Below, piece after piece: positions 35,432 through 46,286 of a stretch of 64,000 nucleotides of DNA (position 1 is the stretch's first letter; every line of letters begins with the position of its first letter). The position numbers and the translations under genes are program-made. This stretch comes from Cryptomeria japonica (taxonomy: Eukaryota > Streptophyta > Pinopsida > Cupressales > Cupressaceae): positions 239,285,832 through 239,349,831 of the forward strand of contig NC_081409.1 of the NCBI RefSeq assembly GCF_030272615.1, in the 5' to 3' direction. A model generated the notes under the pieces. It was not told the DNA's origin and ran no database searches. It saw nothing but the letters and a program-made list of their open reading frames with translations.

Positions 35432-35760
35432 CTAGGCATAGAATATTTTGAGGTGCATGATATTTATTGGATCATCTAGAGGATTACCTTCAGGAGTAGC
35501 CAACTGATAGGCCCCTGATCCATATTTTGTTGTGATTATATATGGTCCAAGCCAATTAGGCTCGAACTTGCCTCTATTTTCTCTTTCTTGAAGGTTTTTC
35601 TGATTGTCCATGAGGACAAGATCACCAATTTGGAATTCCCAAGTTCTGAATTTCTTGTGATACCTCATGTGTAGATGGTTCTGATATACCTGAAGATGGT
35701 TCAAGGCCTTGAGGCCCCTTTCATCTAACAATTCTAGCTCTTGTAGGCGGGCAATTCTGT
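35432..35760 (-). pseudogene. gypsy-1 integrase C-terminal domain
   Basis: Reads RLQELELLDERGLKALNHLQ, VYQNHLHMRYHKKFR, then QIGDLVLMDNQKN, GKFEPNWLGPYIIT and GAYQLATPEGNPL, closing with DPINIMHLKIFYA. GDLVL, PNWLGPY and HLKxFY are the hallmarks of the C-terminal beta-barrel of plant gypsy integrases, which binds DNA or chromatin. This piece is open. It is cut at its N-terminal side by the junction with copy C: the open frame continues 19 bases into LINE-derived sequence (MSDAKE). Confidence 0.9.
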
Positions 35761-36545
35761 ATTCTTTTGCATCAGACATAAAGAGGTGGCCGAGCTGTGC
35801 ATTACACGTAGGCTGAACCTAGATATGTTGATCATCTTTTTATCCATCCCCAACACTTTCTTCTTCAAGGCCTTTAGCTCCACCATAGTTGTCTTGTAGT
35901 CAACATAGGTACCTACACTAACCCCTTGATGAGTGTCTACTTCCTTTAATAGAGCCACTCAAGTCAGGTCCACTGGTTTAGTTTTGGCACTGTCAAATAT
36001 GTTCATAGAATTATTGTTGGTGAACTTAGCTAGGTTTTCTTCCTTCCATGTGTCACCATCATTAGTAGCATCACCATCATTAACAACATCATCTTCTTCT
36101 TATTCTTCTTCATGATCCACTAGTTTCTTTCATTTCCCTCTATAAACCATGCACCCTGCCAGTCTATTAGAGCGCCTAGGGTTCACACTCCCACTTTTAT
36201 TATCTTCTTCACCCATATTTGCCTCCACATCACTGGTGATTTCTTGAATGGTTATGCGAGTCTTGGGTTATTTAACTAGTGAAGTAGGTTTCTTGAGTTT
36301 CCTTTTTTTGTCCAAAGTGGAGGTGGTTGTAGACTTCTTTAGGTTGCAAAGGCCTTCAACTACAATGTCATGGGTGGAGGTGCCAATGATACAAAGTTGG
36401 GAAGGGAATTTAATAGCACCCAAGATACATAAATGCTTCTTCTTGCTAGGGCCAAGGGATTCAAGAATAGTTGTTGTCAAGGGAGAATCATAGCATGGGG
36501 CTTTCGTTACAACAAATTGCTTAGGAGGCATAGGAAAATATGGAT
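35761..36545 (-). pseudogene. LINE third-ORF fragment (copy C)
   Basis: Counterpart of the A and B fragments: TTILESLGPSKKKHLCILG and DKKRKLKKPTSLVK at 36531-36268, and TMVELKALKKKVLGMDKKMI and RVMHSSATSLCLMQK at 35958-35761. The last ~40 residues and the LINE tail are missing because gypsy-1 sequence abuts here. Confidence 0.6.
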
Positions 36546-36577
36546 ATTATATAATTTGATTTTGTTATTATAAAAGA

Positions 36578-36725
36578 CATACATACATACATACATACAC
36601 ACACACCCATACATACATACATACATACATACATACATACATACATACATACATACATACATACATACATACACACACACATATATATATATATATATTC
36701 ATCGGTGCGTGTGGTGTGTGTGTGT
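36578..36725. repeat. (CATA)n / (TA)n / (TG)n compound microsatellite, copy C
   Basis: At the place where copies A and B have CA/TG runs, copy C has a long CATA tetranucleotide array, a short TATA run and a short TG run. Confidence 0.95.
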
Positions 36726-38010
36726 GTTCTAGTAAAGAGCAAAATCTAGCAAAGAGATACACAATAGCAACAAAATAACCCATCACTATTGAAGAACAAG
36801 AGCTAGAGAGAGGAATTGAAACCACTATTATTTTTTAAAATTGATCATCTTTCGAAATATAAAGGGCTATTGGGGAAATATTACAAAAAAAATCCAAAAA
36901 TATATGACAACATAACATAAAATATTACTCCTCCAGGGCACTTCCTTGCACTAAATTTTCACATTGATCTTCAATAGAAGTTTGATTGAAACTGACAACT
37001 ATAGAAAAGAGAAGATTAAAGAGAGGAGACTGTGGATTTTTTTTTTAAATTACTAAATATCATTATATTATAAAAAATAGACTCTATTATGTGCGAATAT
37101 AATATTTTATTCAAAAACTATTTTTCACATTTGTCTAAATTTAATATTTTCTATTCATTCTTATCTTTATGGAATTTGGAATATTTTGGCGTTTAGCTCT
37201 TCATTCTTATCTTTATGGAATTTGGAATATCTTTTAGAAATGAACATATATCCAATGGCAATTAAGGAAGATTTAGAAAAAGCCTCCAAATTTTGTCTTA
37301 TGGTATAAGAAATACACAAGTTTGTCGATTATGTGACAAATTTAAGTATTTAAAATATTTAAAAGTGCATTGAGCATGTTAATATGATTTGGGTTGTCAA
37401 ATAATAGAATGATGGAGTTGCCTCTTTCATCTTAATATAAGAAAATAAAATGATTGTTTAGAATTTAATCATTAAATGGAATAGGGTTAATATTTTTTTA
37501 ATGTTTTTAAAATTGGTTCAGTATAATATGTGTTTAATATAAAAGTATATTGAGCATTATCAAATAATAATAATAGAATAATGTAATTACTTTTGTCATC
37601 AATTAAGTGGAGTAGGGTGAAGAGTTTTTTTAAGTTTTTAAAATAGGGTTGATGGGTTATGATTTGTTTTTGTTTTTTTAAAGTTGGATTTTCATTGTAC
37701 TTTTATTAAATTTTCAAATAAATATATATTTTAAATAAAAAGTAGTTAAGTTGTCTATTTTATTGTAGTATATTAATTCAAATGGAAAACTATTTATAAA
37801 TAGTTGAATATTAGTATATTACATATAATTATTCATGTTTGGTGTATTTAATGTGTTGAAAATTTTCTTAAAGACCTTAACTAGTTTTTATATAGGTTGT
37901 TGTTATTGTCTAGAAGTTTGTATCTCATATGTGTGATGGAAGCATACTTGGCTCGTCAATTTATGATGATATTCATAACAATAATATGTTGTATCATATA
38001 TGTATAGAAA
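36726..38010. other. non-coding part of copy C
   Basis: Matches copies A and B and carries the uninterrupted site of the copy B LINE insertion near 36905. No gene seen. Confidence 0.6.
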
Positions 38011-38648
38011 GTGGTATATCTTCATTTTGAAGCCTTGAGTGGGTTTGATTTAGTTCTATCTAAATTGCTTGTAGTGTCATGGAAGAGTCAAATATTCACT
38101 ATTGGTGGTGTTAATTTTGAAGTAAATGAAGAATCCATTACGCCTACCATAGGGTTGAGGGTGGATGGAAGAAAGGCCAAGAAGTGGGGTAAGTTGAGGG
38201 ACAATGAGAGTGTCATGGATTTTCATAATGATGGGGAAAATCTCACTAAATTCCAAAACGAACACAAGAGGGAGTAGTTTTCTCCTTAGGACGAGGTAAG
38301 TTGGTTCTCATAAAATATTTTACCCTTGACTTGGTTATTTTAAATGTGCTTTCAACTACCACTTACCTTTATTCAACCACTTAAGGCATACAACGTTAAT
38401 TAGCTTCCCTTTTTCTCCTTTAAATTCCTTGGAGAACTCTCTTATGGGGGCGTTGTCAACTTTGGATAAAGTTCCTCTTTAGTAGGATCTTTTTTTAGAC
38501 ACTATAAACATAATTTATCCTTAACCCTTGAGTCATCCATTATTCTCTCTAATTTCATTAACTTGATTAACTCTATCCTAGGTTACCCTAGTAATGGTGT
38601 AGAGGGGGGTGTTAGTGGCAGAAACTATATCCCCTCCACTATTAATAC
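38011..38648 (+). pseudogene. conifer TE-type ORF, N-terminal half (copy C)
   Basis: Reads VVSWKSQIFTIGGVNFEVNE, TIGLRVDGRKAKKWGKLRD, closes at 38277, then continues in the same frame to INSILGYPSNGVEGGVSGRN, where copia-2 is inserted. Nearly identical to the copy B fragment. Function unknown. Confidence 0.55.
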
Positions 38649-39001
38649 TAAAGATGTTGAGGAAATACAACTTCAGAGATCCCAAGAGCACCTGCAAACA
38701 AAATACCTATCACAAGAGAAGATTGGAGACAAAAACACAATAATGGGTCTGAAGAAAAAGATTATCATTCTGAGAGGGAATAGAATAGAAAAATACAGTA
38801 CAATCCTTATAAAAGGAGAATATGAAACCCCAAAGATGTGCAACCCTAAAGAAACCCTAAAGGGATAAAGTGTATTTAATAATTAGAATAATTATTAAAT
38901 AACTACCATATTATTAAATGCCTAAGTTTAGCTTAAGCGTAGAGTATAATAGTTTAATAATTAAATAAATAATTATTAGCTAATACAAGATAACTCTAAC
39001 A
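38649..39001 (-). repeat. 3' LTR of copia-2 (353 bp)
   Basis: Plus strand TAAAGATGTTGAGG...TAACTCTAACA. The first dinucleotide TG has become TA by one G-to-A change; the partner LTR keeps TG. It is about 20 bp longer than the 5' LTR because of a small indel in the TTTAATAATTAGAATAATTA segment. Confidence 0.9.
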
Positions 39002-39010
39002 CCCCCCTTA
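39002..39010 (-). promoter_or_regulatory. polypurine tract of copia-2
   Basis: On the minus strand TAAGGGGGG lies immediately before the LTR start TGTTAGAG. Confidence 0.75.
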
Positions 39011-39232
39011 AGATGAACTTAGGGAGTAGCTAAAAAACTAAATGCATGAAAGCAAAAAGCAACAACATGAAGAAGGCAAATTTGGGTCCCGACAACAAGG
39101 CCTGATGAGGTACCCAATCACAACCAAACCTCTATGAATCGAAGAAATAGAGAAAACCACATGGGAAAAAACTCTACTTCAAAAAGAGATGGGAAAAACA
39201 TGCTATATAAAAAACATGAAGGAAGGAAGGCC

Positions 39233-39920
39233 TCAATGAGACCCCCCAAGGACAACCTCCTTCACCCCAAGCATAGAGCGCAACTGAAGATAACAGAAAG
39301 ATGCAAAAGGTTTAGTGAAGATGTCAGCAACTTGCTCCTCTATAGGAATGTACTCCAAGATGAGAAAGCCATCCCAAATCAACTGTATGATGAAATGCAT
39401 GTGAAGCTCAACGTGTTTAGTCCTTTGGTGCTCCACTGGGTTGCGGGAAATGTGAATGGCACTCTAATTGTCACACCAAAGAAGAGTGGGACTATCAGGA
39501 GGGAACCCGAACCTCCTGACTAGCTAACACCACTGCTTGGTACTCAGCCTCTATAGATGATAATACAATAGCAGACTGCTTCTTACAAGACCATGTGATA
39601 GGACCAGAACCAAGGCAAAAAACAAAGCCAAAAATAGACTTCCGATCATGAGCATCACCAACCCAATCTGAGTCAGTGAAGCCAACAATGTAAGGGGATC
39701 CTGAAGTATAGTGAATGCCAAACTGTGTAGTGCCCCGAATGTATCTCAAATTGCGTTTGGCATCTTGCCAATGGCTCTCATGAGGATCATGGGAGAATCT
39801 AGAGACAAGACCAACCGCAAAGGAAAGATCCATACGAGAATGTGTCAGGTACAAAAAACTGCCAACCAATTGTCTGTATAAGGTAGGATCCATGAAAGGT
39901 GTAGAACAAGTTGAAGACAA
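39233..39920 (-). pseudogene. copia-2 RNase H
   Basis: Piece 39920-39495 contains DPTLYRQLVGSFLYLTHSRM, GFTDSDWVGDAHDRKS and AIVLSSIEAEYQAV, the Asp and Glu metal-binding residues of copia RNase H. Piece 39436-39233 continues with RTKHVELHMHFIIQL and YIPIEEQVADIFTKPF, the usual polyprotein end. The two are in different frames. Confidence 0.9.
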
Positions 39921-40106
39921 AACAACACCTCATTGAAAAGGTGTGGGTGCAGGCTTGCAAGCAAGCATGTCAAATATGTGAAGCATATCAAGAGCATACT
40001 TATGTTGAAGTATGGAAATCCCATCAGAAGACCGAATAACCTGTAGGCCCAAAAAATAGTGCAGAAGGCCAAGATCTGTCATCTCAAACTGCTCTATCTA
40101 GGCTCT

Positions 40107-40744
40107 CTAAATATCCTGAATCAAGGAGGATGAGCTACCGGTAATGATAAGATCGTCAACATAGAGCACAAGGTTAACTATATCATCCCCTTGACATTGA
40201 ATATATATCGTATGATCGGAATGACAACATGTGAAGAGTGTGGAGAGCAAGAAAGAGTCCATCTTCTCATACCAGGCCCGAGGAGCCTGTTTGAGACCAT
40301 ATAATGAACGTCGAAGTATGCAAACCAAAGGGGAATCCTACACAAATCCTTGAGGCTGCTCCATAGAGATTTCCTCATGAAGGTCTCCATGCAAGAAGAC
40401 ACTCTTCACATCCATCTAAAAAACTATCCATCATGTGAAGTTGCAAGTGAAAGTACAAAGCAAATAGAATTCATCTTGGCGACAAGAGCAAAGGTCTCGA
40501 AGTAATCAATACCCTCCACCTAAGAAAGCCCCTTCGCAACAAGATGAGCCTTATACTTATTAATAGAACCATATACAACATACTTTGTACGATACACCCA
40601 CTTGCACCGAACCAGTTTTCTTCCTTTCAGAAGAGTACAAAGATCCCAAGTATGATTCTTCATCAAAGAAGAATACTCCTCATCCATGGCCCTATCCCAC
40701 TCTGGGTGACCTATTGCCTCTGGAAATTTATGAGGATCATCCAA
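40107..40744 (-). pseudogene. copia-2 reverse transcriptase
   Basis: Starts PEAIGHPEWDRAMDEEYSSL and LVRCKWVYRTKYVVYGSINK, then SLYGLKQAPRAWYEKMDSFL and the catalytic LYVDDLIITGSS. All are textbook copia motifs. Several stops and a frame change near 40400 separate the halves. Confidence 0.9.
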
Positions 40745-40836
40745 AATGGCATGACTCAGAAGACTAGAACCAAATGTCTATGCACGAGTACAATGAGTGT
40801 TAGAAGGATCACCTGCCATAGAACCAACAACATCAG

Positions 40837-41145
40837 CTATAAACTGGGCCCACTTGGGCAAAGGTTGAGCTGCGGGTTGTGGTGGTGATGGGGATGGTGG
40901 ACCATCATCTGCATCATCCTCAAATAATAAGGAATCCTAAAAAGATGAAGAGGGAGGAGGAGGCAGTGAGGGAGAAGCTGGTGATGGAGAATCCATTCGA
41001 GGAAGGCGCTCATCAAACTGGACATCCTGCCTAAATAGGACCTCTCGGGAATCAGGATCAAACAACCTGTACGCCTTAACATCCTCACAGTAGCCAACAA
41101 AAATGAGTGGCTGGTTCTTCCTCTCCATGGCTTTCCTCTGAGCAT
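40837..41145 (-). pseudogene. copia-2 integrase C-terminal / RT linker
   Basis: Contains MERKNQPLIFVGYCEDVKAY and RLFDPDSREVLFRQDVQFDE, the GYS....YRL.DP.....I.SRDV.F.E pattern that links integrase to reverse transcriptase in copia, followed by a Pro/His-rich low-complexity stretch. Confidence 0.85.
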
Positions 41146-41350
41146 CTAGAATAAATACCCAAGCCTCACTACCAAAAACTTGGAATTATGAAACATCAGG
41201 ATTGACATGGGACCAAGCCTGCATCCGATTTTGAATATAAGTGGCACAATTAACTGCCTCAGCCCAAAAAGAAGGTTGCATAGAACATGACTGCAGCATA
41301 CAATTGGTCATCTCCCATAGTATTCTGTTCTTTCTCTCAGCAACACCATT

Positions 41351-41650
41351 CTACCTAGGAGTGTGAGGAACTGATAACTGATGCTGCAAACCATGCTCTG
41401 TGCATAAATCTGTAAAATCCCGATTAACATATTCTCTCCTATTATTTGTGTGTATCCTCTTGATAGAAAGACTAGAATGCTTCTCTACAAATGTCTTAAA
41501 GATTCGAAATGAATCAAAGACACCAGACATGTACTTAAGAAAGTACACCCATGTACGTCTGGAGAAGTCATCAATGAATGTGAGCACATACTTGGACCCT
41601 GAAAAAGATGGAGTCAAAAATGACATAAGATCACCATGTATCAAATCCAA
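41351..41650 (-). pseudogene. copia-2 integrase catalytic core
   Basis: Carries LIHGDLMSF (first Asp), LTFIDDFSRRTWVYFLK and IKRIHTNNRREYVNRDF. The second catalytic Asp, normally in TDNGGEY, is Asn here and the GG is RR, so the core is dead. The frame closes at HTPR, where the family has TPQQNGVAER. Confidence 0.9.
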
Positions 41651-41719
41651 GGGTGCCTTAGGATGTGTGGCTCTGCTTGTAAGAAAAGGATCCCGGTGAT
41701 GCTTTCCAAGTGCACAACC

Positions 41720-42097
41720 TCAACATACACCATTAGTACAAGATATTTGAGGGAACCCAATCACAAGTGCCTGTGTGCTCATCTGCTGTAAGCATTTGTA
41801 ATTGACATGGCCAAAAAACTCATGCCAAAGTCTGCTCACTGAATTTGCATGTGCTACAAGAGAAACACTTGAACCATCTGGACTCTCAAAGCCATCAAAT
41901 TGGTATAATCGAGAATCAGGATCAACATTGTCAGTAGTCACAACCAAATCAGGATCATGGAGCTCTCTAATAACCACATCATGTGGTGAGAACTCAACTA
42001 TTTTACCAAAGCCAGAATGACAAATCTGATAAATAGAGGGTAGGTTCATCGAAATGTTAGGAACCAAAAGAACATCCTGAAAATAACCACCTGTCAA
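41720..42097 (-). pseudogene. copia-2 protease tail and integrase zinc-binding region
   Basis: GYFQDVLLVPNISMNLPSIY is the end of the copia protease region. SRLWHEFFGHVNYKCLQQMS and ISCTNGVC form the His-His-Cys-Cys zinc finger of integrase, closing at a stop where the second Cys pair continues. Confidence 0.85.
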
Positions 42098-42341
42098 TTG
42101 AATAGAACCTGAACATGAAACTGGAAGTTGTGCTGAGTCACCAACTACAATCTATAAAGTATCACTGTGAGAAAGTGAGGTAACAAGCTGCTATGAGTGT
42201 GTCATGTGGTGAGAAGCCCCTGAATCAATAATCCAAGTGGATGCAGAAGTAATAGCTCATGTAGAAAGAGCATGTCCTTTCCTTGTAGAAGAGGAAGATG
42301 AAGGTTGAGGAGAAGAAATATGATGCTAGTCAATGTCTTCC

Positions 42342-43208
42342 TCAAAAGCCTCTAATCATTTCCAACACCGGGAAACCAGATGTCCTTCCTTGCCACAAAA
42401 AACTACAAAGTTCATCTGATTTCTTCTTAGTCTTGGAGGAAGACTCACTGGACTTAGAAGATTGATCCTGTTTGGGATAGGACTTTGGTTTATTATCAGA
42501 CTTAGGTGGTGGCTTAGAGGAACTCTCACTATTAGCTGAATCCTTCTTAGGCTTCAATTTTTGCTTCTTGTTCTCTTTAGATGTCTGAGAAATTGATGCT
42601 TTGTTCTTTGATCCTGTGAGAGTGTCCAACTGAGATAGGTGAGCCTACTCACGAGTCAAGCTATCACATAACACATCAAAAGTAGGCATGGTGAAGCGTG
42701 TACCCAAGGCATCCATAGTAGAATAAAATGTGGAAGCAAATATCTGTTAGTAACCTCAAAGCTTAGAGAGAATTAGGTAGATACTCTTTGTGTCTGTCTT
42801 ATTTTTACCACAACTATGTAGGATAGATCTGGTGGTTTTAAACTTGTTCAGAAAGTCCTCAATGTGAGGAAAGGACTCAGGTAACAAGGAAGAGAGTTCT
42901 ACCTCAATCTATAATTCTCTGAACTCATTGATAGTACCAAAGAGAGTATCAAATTTGGACCACATAGCCCAAGGAGTGAGAAAACCATCAAGGTGAAAAA
43001 ACAAACTGTCTAAAACATGTAAGGAGATGACACCCATAGCCTTATCAATCTTATTATTGTGCTGAAGAATCTCAAAAGGACGTTACAACTAAGGCTGATC
43101 TGCATCCAAACAAGACCACAACCCTCATGACTTGAGAAGCCTCGTCATACGATCTTTCCAGAGGTGATAGTTTTGGGATGTAAGAAGCTCAACTGAAGAA
43201 TCTGCCAT
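42342..43208 (-). pseudogene. copia-2 gag with frameshifted CCHC knuckle
   Basis: Start ATG at 43208 (MADSSVELLTSQNYHLWK). Then AMGVISLHVLDSLFFHLDG and TTRSILHSCGKNKTD with several stops. The Lys/Ser-rich part (KENKKQKLKPKKDSANSE) precedes a zinc knuckle whose TGT AGT TTT TGT frame is shifted by one extra T in a T-run. The correct register reads CGKEGHLVSRC. In the family gag assembles particles. Confidence 0.8.
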
Positions 43209-44316
43209 GTGTACTTGTACCTGTACCTGGACCTGCTCTTGATTTTTTTTAATTAAGTGATCTTTCAAACTAGATGGAGGATGCAGAAGGGTTTTTTTTT
43301 TTTAGTTTTAGGTGTTCTATTTTTCTGAAGTAAATTACAAAAAGTAGTAAAATAACACCCCCACAAGATGTAAAACCAAAAACCAGTACAATCGGAGAGC
43401 CATAAAAGAAGACATGAGATAAAAAATGTGTTAGACAATATCTTGTGTACCTAGTAATTTTAATGGAAAAATGAACCCCAAATTTGAATAGGGCTCTCCA
43501 AGACCATTCCGATGCCTATTCGTTTTTCAAAAACGGAGTCCATTTGCCCAAGTTATGGCTCTCGGAGTGCAGAAAAGAGCTTTGACTTTGATGGAAAAAA
43601 ACAAATACTAAATTAAAACAACATAAAATCTCACCTTTAGATCTGAATAGATCTCGAAAAGAGCTTTCCAGCGATATAAGATTTTTCAAAAATCGACTCC
43701 GTTTGCCCAAGTTATGGCTAAAAAACCAATAGCCTGTGAAAAGCCCTTAAAAAAAAAAAAGTCCCCCCTGCTGGTGGCAGGGAGGTGGTGTCTAGGTGGC
43801 GGCTAGGTGGAGTAGGCAACGACCAAGCGGAGTTCTGGATGGCAGTGGTGGGCGTGTCCTGAGCGGCGGGCTCTTGAGCTGCTGGCTAGGCCCAAGTTGC
43901 TGGCGGCTCCCAGTGGTGAAGCCGCCACAATCTGCTGGGCTCAGGTCGACAGTGATCGTGAGGGCTAGCCTCGACGGTTAACAGACTGTCAGTGGTTGGC
44001 AGTAAGGGTTTCGGTCTGGGGAAGCCGTTAAACTGCCCAACAATTTTTTTTTTAATTTATCTCAAAAATTGTGCCCTAGAAGGGCCAAAATCAAATTTTT
44101 TTTCCCAGAGCCAAAGTTGTCCAAATTGGACAATTTTTATATGAAAATGGGGGGGGTTTTGGGTGTTCTAAGCTCAATGGTGAGACCTGTTTCAGCTCAA
44201 AGTGGCCAGAAACAAAGAGGCACCCCATATCCAAAATATTAAACTCTAAAAAAATTGAAACCCTTGCTCCAAAGAAAATCTTCTGAGAAAATCAGGAACA
44301 AGTAGCAATAGATGTG
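43209..44316 (-). other. copia-2 leader between primer site and gag
   Basis: About 1.1 kb with no ORF of note. It holds two copies of a roughly 150-bp unit (CAAAAACGGAGTCCATTTGC at 43528 and AAAAATCGACTCCGTTTGCC at 43686) and a GC-rich patch at 43770-44030 unlike the rest of the element. Confidence 0.6.
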
Positions 44317-44329
44317 GGCTCTGATACCA
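44317..44329 (-). promoter_or_regulatory. primer binding site of copia-2
   Basis: Minus strand TGGTATCAGAGCC, a perfect initiator-Met tRNA type site abutting the LTR. Confidence 0.9.
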
Positions 44330-44662
44330 TGAAGAAGTTGAGAAAATACAACTTCAGAGATCCCAAGAGCACCTACAAGCAAAATACTTGTCACAAGAGA
44401 AGATTGGAGACAAAAACACAATAATGGCTCTAAAGAAAAATATTATCATTTAGAGAGGGAATAAAATAGAAAAATACAATACAATCCTTATAAAAGGAGA
44501 ATTTGAAACCCTAAAGATGTGCAACCCTAAAGAAATCCTAAGGGGATAAATTATATTAAATACCTACCATATTATTAAATGCCTAAGTTTAGCTTAAGCA
44601 TAGAGTCTAATAGACTAATAATTAAATAAATAATTATTAGCTAATACAAGTTAACTCTAACA
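44330..44662 (-). repeat. 5' LTR of copia-2 (333 bp)
   Basis: Plus strand TGAAGAAGTTGAGA...TTAACTCTAACA, intact TG...CA ends, next to the primer site and the AATAC duplication. Confidence 0.9.
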
Positions 44663-44667
44663 AATAC

Positions 44668-46281
44668 CATTGGTAATTGTTTTCTAGGTAAGGGTAAGGG
44701 TATTTATATTAAGAATAATTTAAGTGTTGTCATTGATTACCAAAGGTCTATTACGTCTTAGAATAGCTCTCTTGAATCCTAGATGATATGTCCACCTTCA
44801 AGGCCAAGGGTTTATCCTCAAGAAGGGAAGAAGAGCATCACCACTAGACTTAGGGTGGTTAAAGTAAAACTTAGAGAGTGAGTAATGTTTCCTACTATTT
44901 ATTCTCAACTTAAAATTTGGAGGCCTTCCCTAGAAGTATGCCTTAATAGGTATTAAAATTAAATAAAATAGACAACCAAAAATTATAAATAGCAACTATA
45001 CCTAAATTTGACACTTGAACCCAAATAATTGTCACTTTGTTGGGTAATCAACTATAATAACCTTTGTATAGTTGATAAATACTTTACAATGCATCAATAT
45101 ATAATCACAATGTGGAACTCATTTAAGATATTCTTATTTACACTTCTACTGACATAGGCAAAGCATGAATGTATTGAACATAGTTCTCTAAATATATACA
45201 ATTAGTTTTTATTTAGTTTTTCTTAGGTTTTAGTCACTGAATAATGTACAATACATATCAATATATTCCTAGTTCCTTTTCTATCAAGGTAACTTATTTT
45301 AGGATTTTAAATGATATGGAAGGTATAAGTTTTCTAGACTAGTGCCTTACTAGGTAATAGAGTCAAACACAACCATTAAAATGCTAGACAAGAAGATGTA
45401 GTAAGGATATGATATTAGGCAATAATATCTACTTAATAATCCTTAGTCAAACATACACAATCCTAGATGTAATTTAGAAATGACCATTACAAAACCAACT
45501 TGTGTTGATTCAAAATGCTATGACATTTACAAAACCTTTGTTACATTTACGCCATTTAATATGTTGAAGATATTTTTTAAATCAACAATAAATATGTGAT
45601 AGTTTTCTATTAAAAACCTTTCATTACAAGTAGTCAAGAAGACTATAATTATAAACATATGTTGATGTAGATACCCTTCTACAACTTCTTTTTGAAACCT
45701 TAATGGTGGACCAACTAGCAATTGTGGAAACCCTAAGAAGCTCTACACTTGTATACTATGAAAATATAGAGGTCAACGAGTTAAAATGATAAGAAACATG
45801 AATACATGGATTTATAACCTAGGTCACAAGCTATGAATGGGGAAACATGCAAAACTAGAGTTATAAAGATTCACTATGTCGTAGTTGTCATGTTCATCAA
45901 TAACTCTACATAAAAGCATCACTTCAAGATTGGTCAAGCATTGAGGAAAGAAGGAAATAATTCCACACATTAATATCTTGCAATTTTGGAGTGTTGAGAT
46001 GTAAATGCACCCATTAAATCTATCAAAACAATGATTTATCAATAATTTTGAAGCTAGGGTTCTAAATCTTCAACCACCATAATAAATTTTATCAGGTACA
46101 CAAAACCACGTTTTTTAGTCATAAAACCATAAAAATTGAGGTCAAGGGACAAACCAACCACCACTAGGTTTTCACCATATAAACTTGTTATTAAATATTT
46201 TTCTAATCATAAATCAATCCATGCTTGATAGCCAAGAAATAGATAATCTATAGAAAAAACCATTACAACAATGTGAAAAAA
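44668..46281. other. end of copy C and unrecognised flank
   Basis: 44668-45712 continues copy C. 45713-46281 is unique AT-rich sequence up to the gypsy-3 target site. No gene seen. Confidence 0.6.
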
Positions 46282-46286
46282 TATTG

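Larger units (their letters stand above)
29389..35760 (-). mobile_element. Ty3/gypsy element gypsy-1: 3' LTR, PPT, antisense ORF, integrase tail
   Basis: Minus-strand order is integrase C-terminus (35760-35432), a T-rich 3' region, a long segment with an antisense ORF, a polypurine tract and the 3' LTR. The left end is fixed by comparison with copy C, which continues GGTGGACCAACTAGC where copy B has GGTGGACC then TGAAGATGGG. The right end is abrupt: integrase text joins copy C inside its LINE ORF fragment at about 35760, so the rest of pol, gag and the 5' LTR are missing. Confidence 0.8.
38649..44662 (-). mobile_element. complete Ty1/copia element (copia-2), about 6.0 kb, decayed
   Basis: Both LTRs, primer binding site, gag, protease, integrase, reverse transcriptase, RNase H and a C-rich (polypurine) end are all present on the minus strand. 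A perfect 5-bp duplication AATAC flanks it (38644-38648 and 44663-44667), and copy B shows the empty site (CTACTAATACCATTGG). Every coding domain has stops or frameshifts. Confidence 0.95.
35761..45712. repeat. repeat block copy C (left-truncated, with copia insertion)
   Basis: Starts inside the LINE ORF fragment at TTCTTTTGCATCAGACATAA, then follows copies A and B. Copia-2 (38649-44662) splits it. After 44667 it resumes exactly where it left off and matches copy B to 45712. Confidence 0.85.

Noticed and set aside
43796-43981. Small GC-rich ORF in the copia-2 leader
   Set aside because: Gly/Ser/Arg-rich translation of a biased patch; no family and in the non-coding leader.
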